Position numbers and translations under genes: made by a program. This document shows, one piece after another, positions 13,701 to 26,100 of a stretch of DNA of 64,000 bases. Each line of letters opens with the position of its first letter. The first letter of the stretch is position 1. Source of the stretch: Metopolophium dirhodum (lineage: Eukaryota > Arthropoda > Insecta > Hemiptera > Aphididae); assembly GCF_019925205.1 (NCBI RefSeq), contig NC_083568.1, positions 1,912,237-1,976,236 of the forward strand, given 5' to 3'. Under the pieces are notes generated by a model. It was not told the DNA's origin, ran no database searches, and was given only the letters and a program-made list of their open reading frames with translations.

Positions 13701-16700
13701 ACTAGTCCGATAAATCTGAAAAAATCCAATATATTAATTTTATTATTCTAGGTATTATAATAAAATGCAATTTGTCGAATTTTAATTGTGGCAATACGGA
13801 TATTAACGACTGAAGAAACAGATACCTACTCACATTTTTTCACTTGCACGAGGATGTGAAGTTCTAAAATTTCTTTAGCACTGGTTCTGTCTGTATAATA
13901 CTAGCGTTTATTTATTTTCTCGAGTTTTCTTGCGTTCATCGCAACCGGCCATCGGTAACGCGTCTTTGCGCTCGTTATTAGGACGAGACGGAATACAAAC
14001 GGTTCGCTCATAATTCATGTACCTATACCTATAAGCATTACGCATGTACCTAGGTATATGTACGTACACCAGCTATGCCCATATACCGTTCGGTAATATT
14101 ATATTAACGTCGTTAGCCGGATGAAGATTTAAAATTAATAATTATAATTGTACATCGTCGGAGTGCTGAATTCAAACCCAAATAACATATCATTATGTTA
14201 CGCGTTCGCTATAAACCACTAATTTATTATTATCATAAAAAATAATACAACTATTCAGTATATTTAGACATTTAGGTAAACTATTAGGTACAGTTTTAAT
14301 TTTGGATATGATAATAATATGCAACTAATATACATGAAATACATTTCTCCTGAAATCGAAATAATTTAACGTTAGAAATTGTTATAATAAATAACGTTGC
14401 TTAAAATAATACAATTTGTATGACAAATATTATTACACTTTACTAATGGGAGCAGTAATAATTTCGAATTCAACGTTTTAACATTTTTAATAAATAATAT
14501 GACGTGCTGAAAATATATTTTTTAATGAGATCATTGATCACCGACAAAGACGTGACATTAATAACAACTATACTACTATACAGTGTATACTTCGAATTAT
14601 ATGTTTTTCTTCCAAGTGTAGAGGGTGTAAATTGAAACATAAAAATATTATTTTATACACACAATAGTTATGTATTTAAACTTATAATATTGATTTAAGC
14701 TTTCAAAAATTGTGTACTCAATGTCTCAAATAAATATTATAAGGCCAATTTATATAATATTATGTTTATAAGACGTACATATAGAGAAATTATAGATTGT
14801 TGATATATTCAACGTATTTTATAATGCCAAGGTATATATAGGTAGGTTAGGTTATAATAACTTTATCCTTGGGCTTTATCTCTTAACATCACGTGATTTG
14901 TGTATAAATATTAAATTGTATGAGTTATCGATAGTTTAAATGTTTAAAAAAAAAATACCATTTAAGTAATATTTATTACATGTAAGCCCATCCCTTAGAC
15001 GTCGGTAAATAGGAATCTACGATATAATAATCATATATTATAATTTAACGTAACGCACAAAAATCCAATATATAATCTTAACTTACGCAGCCCATACAAT
15101 AATAATATACCGAAAACCGATATAGGTACAACTAATATGTAGGTATTATTTACTATCAGTCTATCGGTTCGATTACAATATCAAAAGAACGATTAGGTAT
15201 ATAATACGGATTTAGACATTTACATAATATTGTCGCGATTCGGAGGGGGTGGAAAATTATAATCGGAACAAAATATGCAATAGGTGAGAATAAACTTAAA
15301 CGATTTAATTCGCCCCGCATTCGACCATTGCCCGTTTTACTCCGAGCAACGTAGATCAAATCTACAGGATTCCGAATTTGAAAATAATGCGATTTCGTTT
15401 CAACTGTGCTCGAATTTCAAAACGAGAATATAGATAGAAACAATACTTATACGTCCTCGTAATCACCCCCGTCGACGCGGACGATAATAAAAATATTATC
15501 GGTGCATTATACCCGATGTGGACGATATACAGGGCATGTTCAAACGAGAGAAAAACTAATAACGATACATCGATTCCCGGATATTACGGGTTTTTTTTTT
15601 TTTTTTGGCAAGCAATATAAAAATCTATTTTTCGTTCTATATGTGTACGCACTAGAGAGGATGGAAATAAAAATAAAATATCTTACAAAACCCCGGGCAG
15701 ATAACCCCGGTCGGACTAATGCGTTTGCGAAATTTAATAATTAAAAACACAACTATAATATATTCTATATAGGTTCTCATAACAATATTATTATGACGTG
15801 TCGCTCACAATTTTTGTTCCGAGCACGATATAATATTATATTACGGACGCTAATATTCTTCGACCGCCGCCGCCGAGGTGACGTTGTGGGCGCAGGTCTC
15901 GTATAACACGATTGTTGTCGGCTATCATCGTTGTGTTTTCGTTTATTTTTGCGACCCAAAATTGTCGGCATTCGAGGCGATTCGATCTGGGCCCGTAATA
16001 TCAAGAGGACGTCAGCGCATAATTTGTTTTCTCTCTCTGGCCCACGCGCAACGTATAGACAAAACGCATTTACGTAGAATCATTTTTTCTATATTTTTAA
16101 GACGTAATCTTAGAGTAAAATCACCCATTACAAAAAAGATAAAGAATAATATTTTTGGAGAATGACATATCGATTTGTCTAAATATTGTCTCAAAACAAT
16201 TTAAACATGGTTTAAATTTACAACATTTTTTTTTGGTTATTTTGAAAGTCAAATAACAATAAAATATAAAATCGATAATAATATGTCATTCCCCCAAAAA
16301 TATTATTTTCTATATTTTTTCTAATGGATGAATTTACTCTAAGATTACATAAAAACATAGAAAAAATGATTCTGCGTTAATGCGTTTTGTTCATGTTGCG
16401 CGTAGGCAAGAGAGAGAAAACAAATAATGCGCCGACATCCTCTCAATATAATATTATGAATATTGTAAACATTCGAATTCCAACTCCGTCGCGCGCCAAA
16501 CGCGGGCAGATGATATAATAATATTATTACGATGATAATAATAATAAGTTGAAAATTAAGTTTACGACGATCGTGTAAAACACACTACGCGTATTATACT
16601 TAGAACGTCGTCACAACAAAAATAATACGCAACGCCGGTAAATTAATATAATATTATTATTATTGTAATACAATAACGCCGAGAACGGTAAAGTTGTTGT

Positions 16701-17097
16701 ACGCCTCCGCGCGGGGTACGGCTATATTGTCCATAGAGTAAGTTGTTATTATGATCGTTCGGTGCGCAGAGAAGAAGAAGAAAACGGCGACAACAATAAT
16801 GATAATAAAATTTAATATTGTAATGTATTTCTGTCATTACGCAACGAGTCTTCTTCTTCTTCTTCTCCTCTCGATTTCCGTCGCGCACGAATTGTTTTCC
16901 AAACCGACCGCGAAGACGACGCGCCGCGCGTACCGGTTACGACGGCGGCGGCGGCCGACGCTTCTTCGCACCCACCGCCACCGCCGCCGCTCTACTCCTA
17001 CGCGCGCCCGACTAACCCCGTCGCGGTGTTACGCAATGTTATACGACCGACGCCGCGGCGCGCGGTCGTCGTCGTGTATGACCTTTGCGCGAGACCA

Positions 17098-17129
<32 letters not shown>

Positions 17130-20100
17130 AGTCCGTCGTGTGAACTATTGTCTCGTCGACGCTCCAAGACGCGTGTGGCCTTTCTGCGCGCGCTTTCTTT
17201 TTACGCAGACTCGTCGACCCATCGGCTCAACTATCGAGCTTAGCCCCCTAAACGTTTTTTAATTTTTAATCGCTCTTGGTTAAAATCCGAATCATTGCAT
17301 GAAAACGTGTGTGGTGGGTTTTTCTCAACAATGAACGGATTAATTTGAAATTTGGTTTTCCAGGAATCTTTCCCCAGCCACCTGTGGGCTGGCTGGGATG
17401 CTGGGATGCTACAGCACCCCTTGCCCTAAAATATATTTGCCTATATTATTGATTATACATTTAAAGACTCTAGACACCTAATGAAAAGCACATCGTTACC
17501 AACTTACGATTATCGGTGATTTATAATATTGTACAATTTTGATTGATAGTTTGTTGTAACTTGGTACTTATGTTTTTAACGTATATTCAATATTTAATAT
17601 TTTTTTAAAGCAAAATAATCTACATGTTTTAAATTTTCCCCAAACATTTTTGTTATTTGCCCTTTAAATTGTGTAGCATCCCGTGCCGTTTTTTACTAGT
17701 CCACGCCTGCCCACAGCAGTAACTATTATATTAAATCGCAGTTACGCCCAGGCTCGAAGTCTGTGAGCATTTCGCGTTTTTTACCTGAACTCTGAAAATA
17801 ATAGCATTTCAGTTTAATAATATTGAGCTAAAGGTTATTTCTCGTCTGCACGCGACCAATAACAATTTTCTACAATATCATTTCAAGGTACAGACACTCC
17901 GCGATGGTAACTACAGTAATATATAATTGATTATAAATACCAAGTACTACTTTACTTAATTAGTAGTCTGCATGCGGTTTTCCATCACTACTTATTCATA
18001 ATCTTTCTCAGCTGGATAAATGTGCATACAGACAAATCCCCATACGAATAATTATCATTATCGGTAGTGTTTATAATATCATCGCCTCAGATGAAGACAC
18101 AACCCGGCATTTCGTACAGATTTTCTTTGAAGAGTAACATTTGACGACTGCAGCTGCACTTCCACCTGAAGTTGCAACAGCAATTATTGGCCAGCTAACT
18201 GAAATAACAACTCGTACGATAAAATGACAAATATTTTCGAAACGCGTTCCGAGGCGAAGGGTGTATGCTGTTTGGATACGTGGACGATTTTAAGTTTAGT
18301 GAATTTCGACTCTTGATGTCTGCTGTACACATTGCAGGTTAGGCACACATTTTTGCCGCACGAATGAAACATGTTCCAAGGGAGTGACTTAAAATTTAGC
18401 GCAAACTCATCTAGGACCTCCTCAATCGTGCTTTTTTTGCCACCTAGAGTAATGACTATAGTGAGTATCAATCTCCTCTGAAATTTAATAAGGCATATAT
18501 TATTATCTACGCACACGCAACTCACCCGTTTGCAATAACGACGAATTTTCATTCGTCTGGCAACCGATAAAAGAACATCTCATGGCTGACCGACCATGCA
18601 TTGGTGGACAGGTATACGACGTTTTCGAAACGGCAATCACGCTGTATTCAAACTTCAATCCGAACGAAATGCATATTATTATTACTATTATTACTATTAC
18701 TCGCTACATTGTTGTCGGTATGTGTATACCTAAACTATTTTATGGTATGTGTTGCACAACACTGCGTGGACGACCCGCAGAGAGAACATTACGCTGTTTG
18801 CGAGAAAACAAAATATATAACGTACCTATACCTATATAGTATCAAACACCTTCACTATCCGCCGTCACGCGCCAACGTGGGATGCGTATAATAATATTAT
18901 AATGAACGCATTCGATAAAACGAAATAAAAATACCTCCGCGTCAAATATAATATATTATAACAAATGATATCTACGCCTATATATTATGTTTAGTACATA
19001 ATATTATTATATTATACTCGCTGTGCGACGGCAACACCAGCCGACGGTTACAAATTCGTTTTTAAATTTTGACAGGTCTGTCGATGACTCGCAAGCTTGC
19101 ATTCCAATCCATTCCTGCAAGCCATAGTCGCTGCAAGCTCTCTTATATTTCTCTCTCTTTCTCTCTCTCTCTATTTTTTGTACTCTGATTTCGTGCTTTT
19201 TCCACACAGCTCGAGTGTCCAATTACAAGGGCGACTAACAATTTCGAGTAATCTATCAAAATGTGTGTACATATATACATCATACTTTCTTTACAGTTTC
19301 TCTTTAAGCATCCGCCCATTATTAAGCTAGATAAACTACGAGGGTTTTAACTAGCATGTAGAAGAAAGGTAATAATCATTATTGCTCCTTATAATCTCTA
19401 TATACTTGTAGCCACTTCTCGTCCGACGTACACACAATATTAATCATTATACATTATATGGAGGTCGGTATAATTCAAAAAGAGTATACAGATAACAATT
19501 CTTTCGATTCCTACAGCCCACAGTGTTCGGAATACAAATGGATAATTCAATTAAATTACCCATTCGCTCTAGATGAACTGCAGATAGGTAGCCTGTATAT
19601 ACCTATGCCTACGTCCTTTAAAAATTGTTTACTCATTACCACCGTCTGATGATTTAAAATTCGCTATTCGCATACTTGTAGAATACTTGATTAATTTATT
19701 TCGTCTTAAGAGTTGTGTAAAAATATGAGATGTATTTGAAGTCGTTTTGTAGTATTTATAACTTTTACGCAGCAAAGGAAAGATGATTATTTAAAGTTCG
19801 CTTTTATTCAAGTCAACATTTAATCTAAAAGATACCAACAAACACAAATTAGTTTATGCACCACTAAAGTTTCTTTGCAGTTGCCTTTTTCCTGGTTTCT
19901 ATACTCGGTCAATAAACGTTATTTTTATATTTATTTAATGCTCCTTTTTGCGATTGTATTCAATTATAATTTATAAATATTGTATGAGTAATAAGAAGAA
20001 AAAAACTACATCAAGAGGGGAACAGTTTCAAAAAATAAATGTCTTATGTACAGTATCTACACAAATGTCTTGTAAACTTTTTGTACTAATGTTATACCTA

Positions 20101-23100
20101 ATTTTGAAGAAAGTCCTTTGCTCGAAAAATATAGAAATTATTAACATAATTTTTTTTGCGAACAAATTCAAAACCATTACGCTATAATAAAGACAAGCAC
20201 ATGACCAATAAACTCCTAAATTCAATTTGGTATTTTTTTTAACACTAGCCAACTATTGTGTATCGGCCGAATACAGTTAAATTCTATCTCAGTCTAATTT
20301 CAATTTTATTACGGTCGTAAAATGTTTTAGATATTGTATATTTTTTGCATAAGTAAAATTATTATAAGTCAAGTAGGTCTTGAAAACTCGAGATGTATAC
20401 ATTACTACGGTATATAAGTAAACAATAATTATATATTTATCCTTTATCAACACATTATCTGCTATTATATAGTTAAAAAATTCTAAAATAATATTACATT
20501 TATCATACAAGAACGTATTGTACTATAATTATTGTTATCCGTCAAATATAATATACGCAATTATAAATTAAATATGTGCACTTTTAAAACACGCTCCGTC
20601 CATCACTTCCATCAACTATGACACAGTGTATTATACAACTCGATAAAAAAAATAAAAACAAACAATTCCCAGGTAATATAACTAATCCAAGAAATATGTA
20701 TTATCATAATTTATTATAGGCATGTCGTAATATATCACATTAAAATATAAAAACAGACATCTGCATGAAGTTACGTGGGGTACATTTCGCGATATGTTGT
20801 ACCGAATCATAAAAATGTGTGATTCATATACAATTGTTCAACTCATTATAGATTAAAATGCAACGATATTAATTATTACAAACTTATGTTTATAAATATT
20901 ATCAATGTTTGTTATTTTGTTTTAGTCAAAATTAAACTGTGAAGTACTCCATGAACCCTTAGGATACGAAGTACGATGGGCAATAGCAGGTGACAGCATT
21001 GTAGTTCAACTGGTCGCCAAGTTAGGTAAGCTATATAAAATATTACGCTATGTAATAAAAAAAAATACAAATATTTTATGTTTTAATTTTAATTTTAATC
21101 TTAGTTTAAAATTAAATTCTATTATTAATCGGTATTAAAATAAAAAAATACTCAATTTTATGATATACATGTATTACAAGCTCTGCAATTTCATAATAAC
21201 TTTTACATTTTAAAAATATTTTTTACAAGAGAATTATACAAATCTCCACAGTGCACATATGTTGCGGTGTATAACTGCATATAAGTACAAGTGATAAAAT
21301 ATTAACCATAAAATAAATTAAAGGAGAAAGAGACCCATTGCTTCACTTTGCGTGATAAAATAAATAAGCTGAACGATTATAAATTATGTTAACATTTTTA
21401 AAATTCACCTAACAATGCCTTTTAATATTGTAATAATTATAAAACTGAATGTATTTAATTTTACAATTTAATGTATAGTTACAAAAGAAATAACATTTCA
21501 TACAAAGTATGCAGAACATCGTCAATATTCAATCTTAATAATACAATAACTATAATCTTGTTTTCGACAGAAATTTTAAAAAAATATATCTGCATTATAT
21601 TAAAGCCTAAAGGTTATACACAAAACTAGTTACAGTAAATTAAAACCGTTCTTAAATATTTCTCGTCACGCTTTTCAATACTAAATGTATCGCTTAATAG
21701 TTATTACTTATTACCTTACATAATCTTGACATATCACGAATTATTATTATTATTGCTTTAATCAACAATATTTCTCACACTTTTCCTCCCAAACTACTAC
21801 ATAATCAAATTTACAGATTTCAAACTTGATTTACTATTTTTATCTAACGTACCCGGTTTTTATTTATTTATTAAGCAATTATTAATTATTATAAGTAAAT
21901 TCAACAGAACTTGAATAATAGTTTATTTTTACAATTTATTTTTAGTACCTACCTTAAGTTATTAAAAATTATTCTAAAACATTTATTATGAAATCTCATT
22001 TTAAATGAAAGTAAAATTTGTTAATAAAAGTCATTATTGTAAAATGTAAAGTATCTAAAAGTGTACCGTTTCTATAGATTTAATTTAATTAAAACATAAA
22101 TTAACATTTATCCATGTTGTTTATATAGATACTAATATGTTTGATGAAAAAAAATCAATCATATTAAATCTACTTAATGGAATTACTTTGCGGTAAACTA
22201 ACTACAAGTTAGTTCCTAGTTAGTTATATATAATATTGACTTGGTAACCAGTAATCATAATAAAATTTAATGAAACCCTACACACTTTAGGTACTTGCTA
22301 ATATATTTTTATAAATGATAAGTTTATGAACTATACAGATACATACATTAATACAACTATAGTTTTCAATATAACTGTCATTAAAATATTATTAAAATGT
22401 TTTTATTTTATTAAACATTATAATTTATACAATGCATTATATCAAAATTGAAAATATACCGTTGATTTTTAGAAGACAACCAATACATGTCTTTCGGTAT
22501 ATCTGGCTCACCTACATCAAATCGCATGGTTGGGGGTGACGTAGTTGTAGCCGGAGTAGATCAAACCACAGTTAGTGGTTTTGCTCAAGATTATTATTTA
22601 CTGGATAAATCACAGTGTATTGTCCAGCAAGATACTGGACAAGTCAGCGGCAGTTGTCCCGATTCCAATATTCAGGTATCAAATTTTCATTCATAAACAA
22701 TTAATACCGAATTCAACACAATTTAAATTTTACGCATTCTAAAGATGACGTTGTTTTATTTAACTTCATTAGTATGATAATGTATATTGTAACACATTTA
22801 GTTTGTGTGAGTGTGGTTTAAATTATTAGATACTATTATAACATAAATTAAATTTTTTAGATAAATTTACATTAGTTAAACTCTGATTTATATTTTTATG
22901 ATTTTGATGATCGATGATCAGAATTCTATTATATATGCTATAAAACACTAAAATAGTTATATAATATTTTTTTTTAATAGTTCATTATTCCAACTGGTTG
23001 TTAAGCAAGAAATGTATTAATAATTTTTAATACGTTTTTAATGTTAAAAAAACAACCATGCGGACACAATAATATTATTGTGGCACAAAGATTTAAAAAC

Positions 23101-26100
23101 GATAGGATATTTAAATAAATTATATTTGTTAGGGCCCGGCCGGTGAAAGTGTTCGTTTGTTGAATGCGGCTATAGTCAATGGATATTCGATAGTCACATA
23201 CCAGAGACCATTAAAGTCAAAAGATAATCTTGACTTACCCATATTGACTAATAACAGCCAGCCAATTATTTGGGCAGTCGGTCCTTTGAATGACAAACAC
23301 GAGGTTTCATATCATCCGATGTTCTCGAAAGGTATTTACTTATTTGTAACATTATACTATCTTATATAAGTATTATATTATTTACGTTATAGGTAAGTAA
23401 TAATCATATTATAAGTAGTCATGTGCCGGTGAATATGATACATTCATGCCCAATGAACTTTATTGTGTATTGTGTACCTATCTATATTTATATTAATTTA
23501 TACATGGAGAATCATATTCATACATTGACATCAAACACATTCAATAACCGTATTTCTATTGTTATGTGCATACAAAGGATACGCGCCGAGATTAACACAG
23601 TCACTGTACCATATATCTTACGTATAACATTATAATATTGTAGTCTCTAACAAACTAAATACATCCATATTACATGACCATGTAAATTTTTACAAACAAA
23701 ATGTTTAATAATTGATTTAGGTAATACAATATATTATTGTCTCAATACGGAAATCTGGGTTTATTTTTAAAATCCTAGTACCATATAGGGTGAAACAACT
23801 GAATTCATAAAATAATATTATATAATACGTCAGGGTATTATGTCCCAAAGCACCCTAAAAACGTCATAACTTCTAGGCTTACATTCCATACGTTCTTAAT
23901 ACCATAAGTTTGAATTTATACTTAAGTCTAAGGGAACCTTTTATTTTTATTTTTTACGATTTTTATTTTGCTTTTGGTTATCACAATTTTAATATTTTAA
24001 GAACTGTTTTTCATGTGCGGTTACAAATATATACATATTAAAGTTAATCAAAATATATACACAATAGTTGATAGTTATATTTAATACTTGAAAGAACAAC
24101 AAAATTATCATCTTTGACCTTTTTTTATATATAATTTATTTTCATGTTAAAAATTATAACTTATAAGAACATCATGGACTATGATTTTATAATAATTTTT
24201 ATGCAATGATATTTATTATAGAAACGATAAAAATTGATTTTGGCCGTTTGCCAGAATGGAACTGCCCTATACCAGATACAGATGCTAAATCAGTTGCAGT
24301 TCATAACGAAGTCACAACCGTACAAAGTACAACCGATATAACTACGACCAGCCAAAGTTCATTAAAAGAGGTTAATACAATTTTTTTCATGAATTCTATT
24401 TCACGCTAAGCTTATCATATACGAATATATATTTTTCAGGTGACCCCTACTAAGAAAATTCGCCCTCGTCCGGTTCCCAAACCCGCCCCGGTAGAAAAAA
24501 ACGTTGCATGGGACATCCCAGCTATTCAATGTTACGAACCAGACGATGGTGTTTTCTATGCTCAAATGGGTCCTACGGGAGGAAAACACGGTTATTCTGC
24601 TATTACAGGTCAATAATTAATTATGATTAAAATAAAAATATAGAAAAAATATAAATTAAACTACGCAGGTACAGGTTATATAAGTGTATAACGTTTTATT
24701 TCGTTTTTATAGGACACGTTGGATGGGGAATTTCATGGTATATAAACGGATTACTCATACCAGAAATAAACGTTGTTAGAGGACAAACATACACATTTGT
24801 AGTTGAAGGAGGATTAGACACAGAAATACCAGCGAAATACCACCCATTTTACATCACTGATGATCCTGTTGGTGGATATGGCTACAAAACCGCCGAAGAA
24901 AGAGATGTAATTATTTTTAAGTCTACACATGATAATAAATTATTCTATTTAAATATTTACACTTGATATAAGAACAGTATTCATGGTTAATATTTTTATG
25001 AATTTTACCTTTTACTTGACAGAACATCCGAATATTTTCTGGTGTTAGCGTTAGTAAATCAGGAGAAGTAATCCCAACTGGTACTGGTCGTCTGTGCAAT
25101 TGGACTCCAGATCCACAACAACCTTCTGCGGATGAATTTGTTTCTTTTGGTGCTTATCAAAGAACTTTGAGCCTGGCATGTGATAACGGAGATCCTGGAA
25201 TAGTACAATGGACTCCGGATGCAGATACACCAGACACAGTTTACTACCAGGTAATTCATATGACCTATTAATTTAAAATGTAAAAATCATAAATAACTAT
25301 ATAATTTTACTAAAAAACCACATTCAGTAAATTAACAAAATATTTTAAAACAATTATAATAGTTATTAATTTTTAATTATTAGAAATATAGCTTATAATA
25401 GTTTTATTTTTTTTTGCCTAAATAGATTTATTTAAATGGTTTTAATAAATTTATTAATTGATTTAGTATAATTAAAAAGATTATCAAATTATTTAAAAAC
25501 ATCACTAATTTTAACTGTATTTATTTTATTTTTTTTAGTGTTTCACGCATCGTCACTTGGGTTGGAAAATTAACGTAGTGGATGCATGTGATAAAGAACA
25601 GCCTAGCTCTGAGCCTACTGCACCTATTTCGGAAGATTTACAGTCGAGGGGTAGTATTCAGTACACAACGAGAGTGAAACCAGACGTGGAGAATAAACAG
25701 TTTTTTAACAACAACGAACCTTTAAGAAATTACGTCGACCTACAATCAGATCACAAAGGGCATAATATGCCATTAATTCCCACTGCATTGGAAGAAAACC
25801 TTAAATCCGATTTTTATAAGTCTTCAACTAATCGTGATCAATTTGTTTATAATAACTACAAATTCCCGACAGCTGCGTCACAACAAAACACTCTATACAC
25901 ATATCCAAACTCAAATTATACATATGGGAACGTGCCGTTTTATATGCCGAAAGCTCACTACGGCAATCCGCAACCTGTGACGTCTCCTACTTATAATTAC
26001 ATGTTACCGTCATACAATATCAACAATAATAATTATAGACCCATAAGACAGCCGGTCATTACACATTTCCAAGCGCAACCCAATATTCTCTCAGACCATC

